A stretch of DNA of 64,000 nucleotides. Origin: an uncultured Nonlabens sp. (GTDB lineage: Bacteria; Bacteroidota; Bacteroidia; Flavobacteriales; Flavobacteriaceae). The notes beneath the pieces are model-generated. The model was not told where the DNA came from, searched no databases, and worked only from the letters and a program-made list of their open reading frames with translations. The position numbers and the translations under genes were made by a program. The DNA lies in the NCBI RefSeq assembly GCF_947495285.1, contig NZ_CANLXZ010000002.1, positions 102,722-166,721 on the forward strand, read 5' to 3'. Shown in pieces: positions 27,286 through 35,230 of the stretch. The first letter of the stretch is position 1; each line of letters starts with the position of its first letter.

Positions 27286-28731
27286 TTAATACTCAATACA
27301 AACATTTTTAGGTTCTGTAAAGAAGTCTAAAGCTTCAAAACCGCCTTCACGACCTAGCCCACTGTCTTTTACACCGCCAAAAGGTGTGCGCAAATCTCTA
27401 TTTAACCAGGTGTTCACCCATACTATTCCTGCCTCGATTTCTTGCGTCATGCGCATGGATCGCGATAGATCGTTAGTCCATAGAGTAGCGCTTAGTCCAT
27501 ATTTAGTGCCGTTTGCGAGTTTCAGTGCGTGCGCTTCGTCAGTAAATGGCATGATGGTTACCACTGGTCCAAAGATTTCTTCTTGGTTCAGTTTACACTC
27601 GTTAGAATTTACTTCTATAACGGTAGGTTCTAGATAATAGCCGCCGTCAAAGTTTGCTACAGTTACTCGATTACCACCAGTTAAGATGGTGTAATTTTTA
27701 GGTTCTGTTTTTGCGAGATCGAGATACTCCTCAATCTTCTCTCTATGACTAGCACTTACCACAGCACCAACTTTGGTGCTAGATTGCTCTGGATGACCTA
27801 CTGTTAATTTCTTAACACGGTTAATAAAATCTGTTTTAAATCGCTCGTAAATTTCTTGTTGTACAAAAATACGACTACCACAAAGGCATATCTGTCCTTG
27901 ATTTACAAAGGAAGATCGTACCGTAGTGTCTAACATTTTATCATAATCACAGTCGGCAAAGATGAGGTTAGGATTCTTACCGCCTAATTCTAGAGACAGT
28001 TTCTTAAACATGGGTGCAGCAATTCTTGCGATGTGCGCTCCAGTAGTCGTGCCGCCAGTAAAACTAATCGCCTTGATATGTGGATGTGCGACTATGGCCT
28101 GTCCGCAACTGGCACCATTTCCATGGACTATATTTAAAACACCAGCTGGTAATCCTGCTTTTTTTACAATCCTGCCGAGTAAGTAAGCTGTCGCAGGAGT
28201 GACTTCACTAGGTTTTGCAACCACACAATTCCCTGCTGCAATTGCAGGCGCAATTTTCCAAGAGAATAAGTACAAGGGTAAATTCCATGGAGAGATGCAA
28301 CCCACGACTCCTATAGGTTTACGCAGTGTATAATTTATGGTGTTCTTACCTACACTTTCATAAGATTTGCTCGCGTATTGTGTAATCGCATTACCGTAAA
28401 ACCTGAAGTTAGCTGACGCACGCGGTATGTCCACAGATTTTGCTAGCCATAAAGGTTTTCCATTATCACGACTTTCTGCAGCGGCTAGTTGCTCTATGTT
28501 TTCTTCAATTAGGGTTGCAATGCGCAACATGATTTTAGAACGCTCATCAATTGTAGTATTCGACCATAATGGAAAAGCTGCTTTTGCTGCCTGGTATGCC
28601 TTTTCTACATCGTCTTCATTTGAATTAGGAATCTCTCCATATATTTTTCCATTTGCAGGTTCATAATTATCCAGCCAAAATCCTGATAAAGGAATTTGCT
28701 CTTCGTTATTGATGAAGTTGGTAATATCCAT
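27286..28731 (-). CDS. ALDH8-like aldehyde dehydrogenase, probable 2-aminomuconate semialdehyde dehydrogenase
   Basis: NAD-dependent aldehyde dehydrogenase of 481 residues. Strong resemblance to ALDH8A1 and bacterial 2-amino/2-hydroxymuconic semialdehyde dehydrogenases: RKPIGVVGCISPWNLPLYL (about 136-154), KIAPAIAAGNCVVAKPSE, catalytic Glu in LELGGKNPN (about 251) and catalytic Cys in NQGQICLCGSRIF (about 285). The 2-aminomuconate substrate is favoured because an ACMSD-like decarboxylase, the preceding step of kynurenine breakdown, lies 5 kb away. No other pathway gene adjoins it. Its stop touches the REP-like array. Confidence 0.9.
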   Translation of the reverse strand: MDITNFINNEEQIPLSGFWLDNYEPANGKIYGEIPNSNEDDVEKAYQAAKAAFPLWSNTTIDERSKIMLRIATLIEENIEQLAAAESRDNGKPLWLAKSVDIPRASANFRFYGNAITQYASKSYESVGKNTINYTLRKPIGVVGCISPWNLPLYLFSWKIAPAIAAGNCVVAKPSEVTPATAYLLGRIVKKAGLPAGVLNIVHGNGASCGQAIVAHPHIKAISFTGGTTTGAHIARIAAPMFKKLSLELGGKNPNLIFADCDYDKMLDTTVRSSFVNQGQICLCGSRIFVQQEIYERFKTDFINRVKKLTVGHPEQSSTKVGAVVSASHREKIEEYLDLAKTEPKNYTILTGGNRVTVANFDGGYYLEPTVIEVNSNECKLNQEEIFGPVVTIMPFTDEAHALKLANGTKYGLSATLWTNDLSRSMRMTQEIEAGIVWVNTWLNRDLRTPFGGVKDSGLGREGGFEALDFFTEPKNVCIEY

Positions 28732-28814
28732 GTAGTGTCTTAATTGTTTTTTTAAATATCCTTTGATAAAGAAATTTAGAGTTTAAAGATATGGAAAAGG
28801 TTTTTTGTGGTTCC

Positions 28815-28828
28815 GCTTTCGCGAAAGC
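28815..28828. repeat. iterated palindrome GCTTTCGCGAAAGC, copy 7, intergenic
   Basis: Exact copy, 18 bp with flanking CC and GG (28813-28830). It lies between the divergent ALDH and 28876 genes, about 35 bases upstream of the -7 promoter element of the latter, so it could affect that promoter. Confidence 0.95.
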
Positions 28829-28863
28829 GGTATAACAATAACTATTAATCGCATTATGAACTA

Positions 28864-28871
28864 TATCTTTG
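28864..28871 (+). promoter_or_regulatory. -7 promoter element giving a near-leaderless transcript
   Basis: TATCTTTG matches TAnnTTTG and ends only four bases before the ATG at 28876. With the usual start point about seven bases beyond this element, the transcript would begin at or very near the start codon. Confidence 0.6.
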
Positions 28872-28875
28872 TAAA

Positions 28876-29238
28876 ATGCTTACACCACTATCAGAACAGG
28901 AATTACACCAACTGGCGATGAATATCGTAGGGGAAGAAATGGAAGAATTGGGATATGAGTTTTTATCTATCAACTCTAAACCTAAAAAAGATCCACAGTT
29001 TGTGGCTTTGAAGGATAAATCTCTTCATTTTGTTGTGGTACGTGCGGTTACTTATCCTGCAAATCCGGTTCATTATGATGAGAAATTACTTCATATGATG
29101 CGCGATCATGCTAAAAAGTATAAAGCTAGAACTTATTATGCTGGTGTAGGACTGGCTAACTCTCGTAATTATGAAATGCCTGTGCATCATCAAGATGATT
29201 ATGTGGTAAATTATGCAGGTTTAATAGAAATTAAATGA
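28876..29238 (+). CDS. conserved protein coupled to apbE (often labelled NqrF-like)
   Basis: Soluble protein of 120 residues, without signal peptide or helices in the membrane. Its N-terminus is acidic and helical (SEQELHQLAMNIVGEEMEELGYEF) and is followed by an alternating strand pattern (FVALKDKSLHFVVVRAVTY). In Flavobacteriaceae such proteins sit before apbE and are often named 'Na+-translocating NADH-quinone reductase subunit F', although no FAD, NADH or 2Fe-2S motif of NqrF is present here; that name looks wrong. The stop overlaps the apbE start (ATGA), so the two are coupled. Function unknown; a link to flavinylation is inference. Confidence 0.8.
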   Translation: MLTPLSEQELHQLAMNIVGEEMEELGYEFLSINSKPKKDPQFVALKDKSLHFVVVRAVTYPANPVHYDEKLLHMMRDHAKKYKARTYYAGVGLANSRNYEMPVHHQDDYVVNYAGLIEIK

Positions 29239-30284
29239 AAAACGTCTTAGTAGTATCGTGTTTATTATTGCTTTTTTCTTGTAAAGAAAAAGAAGTTACA
29301 GTCGCACGTCCAGATGCACAACAATTTGTAGGTAATGCGATAGGAACTACATATTCTATAAAATTATTTGCAGACCACCTGGTGGATGTTGAAAAAGATG
29401 TAGACAGTATTATTACCATGTTTAATAATTCTATGAGCACCTGGGTAAAGGGTTCTCTTATAAATAGAATTAATGCTGGAGAAGATAGTGTGCTAGTAGG
29501 TAAACCTTTTAAAGAAGTTTTTGAACAGGCACAAGAGGTATATCGCAAGACTGATGGATACTTTGATCCTACGGTGGGGAACCTGGTTAACGCCTATGGT
29601 TTTGGGGCAAATGGAGAGCAAGATATTATACCGTCACAAAAGGAAATAGATAGTCTTAAACAATACGTAGGTTTTTATAAAATGTCTATAGTACCTACTA
29701 CGGTTAAAGATTCTTTTTATATCAAGTCTGACCAGAAGGGAATGTACCTTGAATTCAATGCCATAGCCAAAGGAACTCTAGTCGATTACATGGCTAGGTT
29801 ACTAGATGAAAAAGGAATAGAAAATTACCTAGTAGAAGTAGGAGGTGAGGTAGTTACAAAAGGGATGAATCTACAACGTAATGGAAAATGGTCTATAGGA
29901 ATAGATGATCCTAAACAAAAGCATGACGAGCGTGTTTATGTTACCGTGGTAGAGTTATCTAATAAAGCAATGGCTGGTAGCGGTAACTATCGCAAGTTTA
30001 AAAAAGATCCTGAAAGCGGACAAGAATTTGTCCATACTGTTAACCCTATTACAGGTAAAGCGCAACCTAGTGAGGTGTTAGGAGTAAATGTGATAGCTAG
30101 CAACTGCACTCTAGCAGATGGATATGCAACCGCTTTTATGGCCATGCCACTAGAAAAGTCTCGAGAACTATTGAAAAACTTAAAAGACCTTGAGGTAGTT
30201 ATAATGTATACTGATGGTTACGGCTTGCTACGCTTTGAAGTAACGCCTGGTTTTCAAAGTTATGTGAAGCAGGCTGGTAAGTAG
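29235..30284 (+). CDS. apbE: FAD:protein FMN transferase
   Basis: ApbE of 349 residues, an exported Mg-dependent flavin transferase that attaches FMN through phosphoester bonds to proteins such as NqrB, NqrC and RnfG. Lipoprotein signal with lipobox LLFSC (Cys about 16). Motifs: GTTYSIK (about 38), MSTWVKGSLINRIN, DGYFDPTVGNLVNAYGF (about 107-123), LEFNAIAKGTLVDYM (about 175), EVGGEV, AMAGSGNYRKF and HTVNPITGKA (about 269), CTLADGYATAFMAM with the metal-binding Asp. It shares a transcript with the small gene before it and ends at a terminator. No nqr genes are in the window. Confidence 0.95.
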   Translation: MKNVLVVSCLLLLFSCKEKEVTVARPDAQQFVGNAIGTTYSIKLFADHLVDVEKDVDSIITMFNNSMSTWVKGSLINRINAGEDSVLVGKPFKEVFEQAQEVYRKTDGYFDPTVGNLVNAYGFGANGEQDIIPSQKEIDSLKQYVGFYKMSIVPTTVKDSFYIKSDQKGMYLEFNAIAKGTLVDYMARLLDEKGIENYLVEVGGEVVTKGMNLQRNGKWSIGIDDPKQKHDERVYVTVVELSNKAMAGSGNYRKFKKDPESGQEFVHTVNPITGKAQPSEVLGVNVIASNCTLADGYATAFMAMPLEKSRELLKNLKDLEVVIMYTDGYGLLRFEVTPGFQSYVKQAGK

Positions 30285-30288
30285 TTTT

Positions 30289-30330
30289 CTTTTCTCTAAG
30301 GGTAGAATTAATTTTACTCTTAGAGAAAAG
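30289..30330. terminator. bidirectional terminator between apbE and the methyltransferase
   Basis: Arms 30289-30304 and 30315-30330 form a 16-bp stem with one mismatch and a 10-nt loop. The outer part is pyrimidine-rich on the left and A-rich on the right. It separates two converging genes. Confidence 0.75.
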
Positions 30331-30341
30331 AATAGGAGAGG

Positions 30342-31106
30342 TTACTTCTTTACCACAGGAATTAACTCGCCAGGTGCTAGTCTATAGCGATCTACTTGTT
30401 TTGCGCCTAATTCTTTAGTGTAGTCTACAGCATCTACTATAAACCCTATGTGATCTAGACGTTCAAAATAATCCATTCCGTATACGCGCACGTGATCGTA
30501 CTGTCCAAAAATGCGAGCACGTTCTTTACGATCTGTTATCGAGTCGTCTTCAAAGGTTTCTTCTCGATCATTTTCTAAAGGTATTTGCAGGATTGCTGTA
30601 CCGCCAGGTTTAAGAACTCGGTAGATTTCTTGCATCGCTGTCTGATCATCTGGGATATGTTCTAAAACATGATTACAAAGTATGAAGTCAAACTCATGGT
30701 CAGCAAATGGTAGGTTGCAGATATCTGCATGTACATCAGCTAGTGGAGAGTTGAGGTCTGTTGTGGTGTAATCTATCGTATTACTTTCTTTAAATAATCT
30801 ATAAAAACATTGCTCTGGAGCAAAGTGTAATAACTTTTGAGGTCTAGTAAGTAAATCGGTTTTGTGTTTTAAGTACAGCCATAATAATCTATGGCGTTCT
30901 AAGGAAAGCGTAGATGGAGACAATACATTCTCTCGCACACTTTCATAACCATAAGGTAAAAAACTTTTAAAAGTCTTTCCATCAATTGGGTCTTCATATC
31001 GATCACCACGATACCACCATGCCATTAACGGACGCACGTAATAGCTTGCACTAATAAGCCAAGGTCTAGGGATAAGGTTGAGAAAGAATTTAAAAAGGCG
31101 TTTCAT
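30342..31106 (-). CDS. class I SAM-dependent methyltransferase
   Basis: Methyltransferase of 254 residues. The N-terminus (about 1-80) is basic and holds a weakly hydrophobic stretch. The Rossmann core starts near 88 with LHFAPEQCFYRLF in place of a usual glycine motif I, followed by DYTTTDLNSPLADVHADICNLPFADHEFDFILCNHVLEHI (about 105-145, motifs II-III of the Methyltransf_11 family) and EIYRVLKPGGTAILQIP (about 154). The substrate is unknown; such proteins in this phylum often sit near cell-envelope genes. A transcript shared with the upstream hypothetical gene is possible. Confidence 0.88.
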   Translation of the reverse strand: MKRLFKFFLNLIPRPWLISASYYVRPLMAWWYRGDRYEDPIDGKTFKSFLPYGYESVRENVLSPSTLSLERHRLLWLYLKHKTDLLTRPQKLLHFAPEQCFYRLFKESNTIDYTTTDLNSPLADVHADICNLPFADHEFDFILCNHVLEHIPDDQTAMQEIYRVLKPGGTAILQIPLENDREETFEDDSITDRKERARIFGQYDHVRVYGMDYFERLDHIGFIVDAVDYTKELGAKQVDRYRLAPGELIPVVKK

Positions 31107-31166
31107 ATGTTAACATCCCGCATCTTATGCGGAATCTGCTTTTAATATCGAGATAATGTTATGATC

Positions 31167-31637
31167 TTACCCATCCATTGTTGTGAACTGCGGTATCATT
31201 CCATTAAAATGAATAGTGATTAAATGTTGTGCTTCTTTTGAATCATAACATAACTCCCATTCATTTTTAGAACCCATTATTTCATTTATAATTATTGTTT
31301 CTAGTGTAAAATCATTGTTAAAATCATTGTTAAAATCATCTGTAAGTGGTTTCATGAATTCAGGATCGTATTCTTCTAATAGAAATGGGATAACAATATT
31401 ATCTTTAATAGATTCATATTCTGATTCTATTTTCTCAAAAAACAATTTTTGCTTTTTAGTTGGTAGATTTTCTTGAGTAGCAATTATGAAATGAGTTAAA
31501 TTATTCTGGAAAAGTCTACTGCCATGAAAAGAATTGTGAACTGATGGTTTTTTAAATACTTCATGCTGCAATATCCCAAAGAATTCATCTTCTAATTTCA
31601 CTTTAGATTTACCCTTAAAGAAACTTAAAAAGCCCAC
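31167..31637 (-). CDS. uncharacterised 156-residue protein with FNND repeats
   Basis: Acidic soluble protein without signal peptide; no family recognised. It opens MGFLSFFKGKSK and contains DDFNNDFNNDF near 100-110, produced by 12-base tandem repeats in the DNA. Start ATG at 31637 is supported by the usual GFLSFFK-type opening of small soluble proteins in this phylum, but this is weak. It lies between map and the methyltransferase, all on the minus strand with 60-72-base gaps. Base composition seems like its neighbours. Confidence 0.7.
   Translation of the reverse strand: MGFLSFFKGKSKVKLEDEFFGILQHEVFKKPSVHNSFHGSRLFQNNLTHFIIATQENLPTKKQKLFFEKIESEYESIKDNIVIPFLLEEYDPEFMKPLTDDFNNDFNNDFTLETIIINEIMGSKNEWELCYDSKEAQHLITIHFNGMIPQFTTMDG
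31308..31339 (-). repeat. 12-bp tandem repeat, about 2.7 copies
   Basis: AAAATCATTGTT occurs at 31308 and 31320 with a partial third copy at 31332. Being a multiple of three it keeps the frame and encodes FNND repeats in the minus-strand hypothetical gene; copy number could vary by slippage. Confidence 0.85.
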
Positions 31638-31709
31638 GGTTTAAATGATTGATGTATTAACGGTCTAATTCCTAAACCTGAAAGAAACAGGTTTACTCCC
31701 ATTTTAAAA

Positions 31710-32519
31710 CTACTCTTTCCACCTATAAGGATCTTCTTCATTAGAAGTAATTCCTAGAACTTCATAAATGTAATCAAAGGTACTTAGTAAACGAGGTTCT
31801 CCATCTACTATGGCAACATCATGTTCAAAATGTGCGCTGGGTTTCATATCTTTAGTCTTAATAGTCCAGCCGTCAGGATAGTGTTTTATGTCTTTTGTTC
31901 CTAAGTTAATCATAGGTTCTATAGCAACGGTCATTCCTTCTACAAACTTTTTACCACGACCACGTTTACCGTAATTAGGCATTTGAGGATCTTCATGCAT
32001 TACACGACCTAGTCCATGACCCACCAGTTCTCGTACTACACCATAACCGAAGGATTCACAATATTCCTGTATCGCATAACCTACATCACCTACACGTTTT
32101 CCTACTCTTAGTTGGTCTATACCTAAATATAAGGAGTTCTTAGTACGATCTAATAAGTCCTGAGTTTCTTGAGGAACATCGCCTACTGTAAAGGTGTACG
32201 CATGATCACCATAAAAACCGTCTACTATAGCACCGCAGTCTATAGAAAGAACATCACCTTCTTTAATAGCTACTTCTTTAGGTATACCATGTACCACTTC
32301 TTCATTAGGAGAAATAAGTAACGTGCTAGGACAATCATATAATCCTTTAAAACCAGGTATGGCACCATTATCACGTATGTATTGCTCTGCAAGTGTATCT
32401 AGCCTAAGCGTGGTAACACCAGGTTTAATTTCAGCAGCAATCATACCTAAGGTTTTACTTACCATTAACGCCGCGCGACGCATGATTTCTAACTCTTCTT
32501 TATTCTTTGTTACAATCAT
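31710..32519 (-). CDS. map: methionine aminopeptidase, type I
   Basis: Cytosolic dimetal aminopeptidase of 269 residues that removes initiator Met from nascent proteins. Conserved sites: HGIPKEVAIKEGDVLSID (first His about 79), CGAIVDGFYGDHAYTF (metal Asp about 97 and 108), GHGLGRVMHEDPQMPNYG (metal His about 171), and AIEPMINLG (metal Glu about 205), with the last Glu in HFEHDVAI. Length and lack of N-terminal zinc-binding extension fit type I. An independent promoter element lies just upstream. Confidence 0.97.
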   Translation of the reverse strand: MIVTKNKEELEIMRRAALMVSKTLGMIAAEIKPGVTTLRLDTLAEQYIRDNGAIPGFKGLYDCPSTLLISPNEEVVHGIPKEVAIKEGDVLSIDCGAIVDGFYGDHAYTFTVGDVPQETQDLLDRTKNSLYLGIDQLRVGKRVGDVGYAIQEYCESFGYGVVRELVGHGLGRVMHEDPQMPNYGKRGRGKKFVEGMTVAIEPMINLGTKDIKHYPDGWTIKTKDMKPSAHFEHDVAIVDGEPRLLSTFDYIYEVLGITSNEEDPYRWKE

Positions 32520-32535
32520 AATTTGTGTAAAGTCG

Positions 32536-32543
32536 CAAAGGTA
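32536..32543 (-). promoter_or_regulatory. -7 promoter element of map
   Basis: On the minus strand TACCTTTG matches TAnnTTTG, 16 bases before the ATG. A TTTTG lies upstream but at a shorter distance than the usual -33 spacing. Confidence 0.5.
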
Positions 32544-32689
32544 GGAATTATAGTTTCAAAAGTGGAACGGTTCTTTTGTCATTACGCTGTAGAGTGCAAT
32601 CTCTGAGTGTTGATCTCAATTCTTTTTGATTACCACATTGTTATTGCATCTATTCCAGCTTTATTATTTGTTTTCCTTAATTTAGCCGT

Positions 32690-33475
32690 ATGAATATCGA
32701 CTTAAAAGACAAAACTGCCCTGGTTTGTGGAAGCAGCACCGGAATAGGAAGAGCAACAGCAATACAGTTTGCACAAGCAGGTGCACGAGTAATTTTACTA
32801 GCGCGCAATCCTAATAAATTACAAAAAGTTCTTAACGAATTAGATAAAACCCAGCGCGACGATCATACCTATCTTGTTGCAGATTTTTCTAGTTTTAAAG
32901 AAGTGGAGGATGTTGTTTCTGCTTTCGCGAAAGCGAACCCTATACATATTATAGTAAACAATACAGGCGGTCCTACACCAGGTTTCTTAATTGATGCACA
33001 AGTTGACGCGTTAGAACGAGGTTTTACACAGCATGTAAAATGCAACCAGGTACTGATCAAAGCCTGCGCGGCAGGAATGAAAGAAGCTGCTTATGGTAGA
33101 GTAATTAATGTAATATCTACTAGTGTTAAAGCACCTATTGAGTTCTTAGGAGTTTCTAACGTGATACGTGGCGCGGTAGCAAGTTGGGCAAAAACATTGG
33201 CTACGGAATTAGGACCACATGGAATCACAGTTAATAATGTATTGCCAGGATTTACGGCAACTGACAGACTTGATAAAATTATTGCAGGAAAAGCAAAAAG
33301 AGCGGGACATAGTGAAGAACAAGCTGCCCAAATCATGAAAAGCTATGTCCCAGCTAGAAGATTTGCTGCGCCAGAAGAAGTAGCAAATGCGATTACATTT
33401 CTAGCCAGTGACAAAGCAGGATATATTAATGGAATCAATTTACCTGTGGATGGTGGTAGGACGAAGAGTTTGTAG
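32690..33475 (+). CDS. short-chain dehydrogenase/reductase with atypical catalytic residues
   Basis: SDR-fold protein of 261 residues. NAD(P)-binding motif CGSSTGIGRA (about 14-23), NNTGG (about 90), NVISTSV (about 142), and the C-terminal PGFTATDRLD and GYINGINLPVDGG. Aligned to FabG, the catalytic Tyr-x-x-x-Lys is replaced by Ser-Asn-Val-Ile-Arg (SNVIRGAVASWAKTLATELG, about 158), so normal SDR proton transfer cannot be assumed. VSAFAKAN near 78-84 comes from the iterated palindrome. SDR genes accompany ACMSD genes in kynurenine clusters as I recall, and one follows downstream here, but a decayed stretch separates them. Confidence 0.88.
   Translation: MNIDLKDKTALVCGSSTGIGRATAIQFAQAGARVILLARNPNKLQKVLNELDKTQRDDHTYLVADFSSFKEVEDVVSAFAKANPIHIIVNNTGGPTPGFLIDAQVDALERGFTQHVKCNQVLIKACAAGMKEAAYGRVINVISTSVKAPIEFLGVSNVIRGAVASWAKTLATELGPHGITVNNVLPGFTATDRLDKIIAGKAKRAGHSEEQAAQIMKSYVPARRFAAPEEVANAITFLASDKAGYINGINLPVDGGRTKSL
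32921..32934. repeat. iterated palindrome GCTTTCGCGAAAGC, copy 8
   Basis: Exact copy in the SDR gene, read as Ala-Phe-Ala-Lys-Ala. Confidence 0.95.
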
Positions 33476-33542
33476 AACATAGTTGTGTATCAAGTAAGTT
33501 TTAATAGCAGTACTAGCCATAGTATTTAGGCAACGTAAATCT

Positions 33543-33900
33543 TTTAATAATGACTAGGTGTTTAATGATTTTACAGACGAAGCTGTAGAGCAAAGGAAAA
33601 ACATGAAAATTACTTAGGAAGTTTTTTATGGATTCTTTTTAAAAAGAGGTTTTTAAAGAAGTAAAATACAAATAGTAAAAGAAGCAATTCAAGAATATTC
33701 TCGAGTAGCTGAGGTCATGATAACCCCACAAGCTGATTTATGTGACGATTTAAAAGTAGATTCTACTAATGAAGACGATGATAAAATTATTACTTAAATA
33801 TCTGAATAATTACACTTAGCACCTCCTTAAGAAGTAGAGTTAATAGATGATAACACCTCTACCGTTGCAGGTCTATTTAAATAGGTTAGATTTAAAAAAA
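33543..33900 (+). pseudogene. probable decayed gene remnant between SDR and ACMSD-like genes
   Basis: No intact gene lies in 33476-33996. One forward frame (frame of 33603) reads protein-like pieces interrupted only by TAG/TAA: FNDFTDEAVEQRKNMKIT, stop, EVFYGFFLKRGF, stop, IVKEAIQEYSRVAEVMITPQ...LKVDSTNEDDDKIIT, stops, EVELIDDNTSTVAGLFK, stop, VRFKKSNS. That the pieces stay in one frame suggests point-mutation decay of a gene, not random sequence, but AT-rich noncoding DNA can give similar runs. No family recognised. Confidence 0.4.
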
Positions 33901-33996
33901 GCAACAGTTAAATATAATAACGATACATCATTATTAAATAAGTAATTGTTTATTTTAAATCCATACAGCCAAATAATTTAATACAATGAAACAGCC

Positions 33997-35079
33997 ATGA
34001 ACAAAAAACTACGCATTAACGGTCACTCACATTTATTACCCTATCCAGAGCAAATTCCAGACTTCATGCGTGAGAAAGGGATTTTTTGGGTAGATAGTCA
34101 GCGTAAGAATATGTTGCAAAAAGGCTGGTCACGTCCTGTAACTGATTCTAGTTTCTTTCTAGATGAAAAGTTAGAGTGGATGGATAAGTATAAACTAGAC
34201 CATGCGGTTATCTTAAATTTGAGTCAGCTGTACGGTAATGGTTTGCGTCTAGAAGAGATGAAACAAGCTTTGCGTTTCCAAAATGATTTTAATGCAAAAA
34301 TACAACACGACCATCCTTCAAAATTTACAAGTGGTTTTGTGGTGCACCCTGGTTATGTGCGTGGAGCGCTATGGGAAATAGAGCGTTGCGTAAAAGTTCT
34401 AGGAATGAAATTACTCTGTCTACCTACTCACTATATGGATACTATAGGGCAGTGGCGATGTATTTTTGATGAAGAAAATGAGCCTATTTTTGAGCTAGCT
34501 AGTGAACTTAATCTAGCAGTAGAGATACATCCTTATGATGGAGAGAAATTTATAAAATTGCAGAATACGTCTTGGCGTTTTCATTTAATATGGATGCTAG
34601 CCCAGTGTGCAGACGCCTATCATTTTCTTACACTTAACGGTTATGCGTTTAAGTATCCTGGTATGCGTATATGTTTTGCACACGGTGGACAACTAGCGCA
34701 AATGAATTTAGGACGTAGGATTCAAGGTTTTGACGGTAGGCCAGATTTATTTGAAGGAAAAACACACCCTAGAAAATCTGTAGGTCATCCTAATATTTTC
34801 TTTGACACACTGGTTCACGATACCGGTTCCTTAAAACTTCTAGTAGAAAATCAAGGTGCTAAACAGGTTCTCGTCGGTCTTGACGATCCATATCCGCTGG
34901 GAGAGATGGATAGTGAGAAACAAAGTTCTTATCCAGGAAAAATTATTGATCTAGCTATAGAGCGTGATATAATTTCTCTAGAGCAGGCAGATGATATGTG
35001 GGACGAGCACGTGGTGCGATGGCTTTTTGGAAGTGATGAAGCTGCTAAAAAAACGTTTTATGATCGTCTTAAAGCTTAA
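33997..35079 (+). CDS. ACMSD-like amidohydrolase (aminocarboxymuconate-semialdehyde decarboxylase family)
   Basis: Zinc-dependent amidohydrolase-fold decarboxylase of 360 residues. Metal ligands: HSH near the N-terminus (INGHSHLLP), EIHPYDG (about 177), FAHGG (His about 228) and the Asp in LVGLDDPYPLGEM (about 297), the last being typical of ACMSD. ACMSD decarboxylates 2-amino-3-carboxymuconate semialdehyde in tryptophan/kynurenine breakdown; the product is the substrate of the ALDH8-like enzyme encoded 5 kb upstream. The dioxygenase that would make the substrate is not in the window. Start ATG at 33997 gives MNKKLRINGHSH, the expected opening. Confidence 0.9.
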   Translation: MNKKLRINGHSHLLPYPEQIPDFMREKGIFWVDSQRKNMLQKGWSRPVTDSSFFLDEKLEWMDKYKLDHAVILNLSQLYGNGLRLEEMKQALRFQNDFNAKIQHDHPSKFTSGFVVHPGYVRGALWEIERCVKVLGMKLLCLPTHYMDTIGQWRCIFDEENEPIFELASELNLAVEIHPYDGEKFIKLQNTSWRFHLIWMLAQCADAYHFLTLNGYAFKYPGMRICFAHGGQLAQMNLGRRIQGFDGRPDLFEGKTHPRKSVGHPNIFFDTLVHDTGSLKLLVENQGAKQVLVGLDDPYPLGEMDSEKQSSYPGKIIDLAIERDIISLEQADDMWDEHVVRWLFGSDEAAKKTFYDRLKA

Positions 35080-35113
35080 ATATAGTACCATGGTTTGCTT
35101 TTAGTGCCGCTTA

Positions 35114-35144
35114 GGTGCAAGTGCATTTTCCAAATGCATTTTGC
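35114..35144. other. hairpin after the ACMSD-like gene
   Basis: GTGCAA..GCATTT and AAATGC..TTGCAC pair around TCC with a small internal mismatch. No U-tract follows, so it is at best a weak terminator or an mRNA-stabilising structure. Confidence 0.35.
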
Positions 35145-35205
35145 ACAGATTCATATTTATGATACAGATTCACACTTATTTCTCATTTAGGCACTTCTAA
35201 AATCC

Positions 35206-35213
35206 TATTTTTG
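35206..35213 (+). promoter_or_regulatory. -7 promoter element of the CBS-like gene
   Basis: TATTTTTG matches TAnnTTTG, 17 bases before the ATG at 35231. Confidence 0.55.
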
Positions 35214-35230
35214 CAGAACAAATACATCAC

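Noticed and set aside
31118..31132. Small hairpin CCGCAT/ATGCGG between the hypothetical gene and the methyltransferase
   Set aside because: Only six pairs with a three-base loop and no U-tract on the transcribed strand; too weak to call a terminator.
33543..33900. Stop-codon readthrough or alternative code in the interrupted frame
   Set aside because: All other genes in the window use TAA, TAG and TGA as normal stops; decay is simpler.
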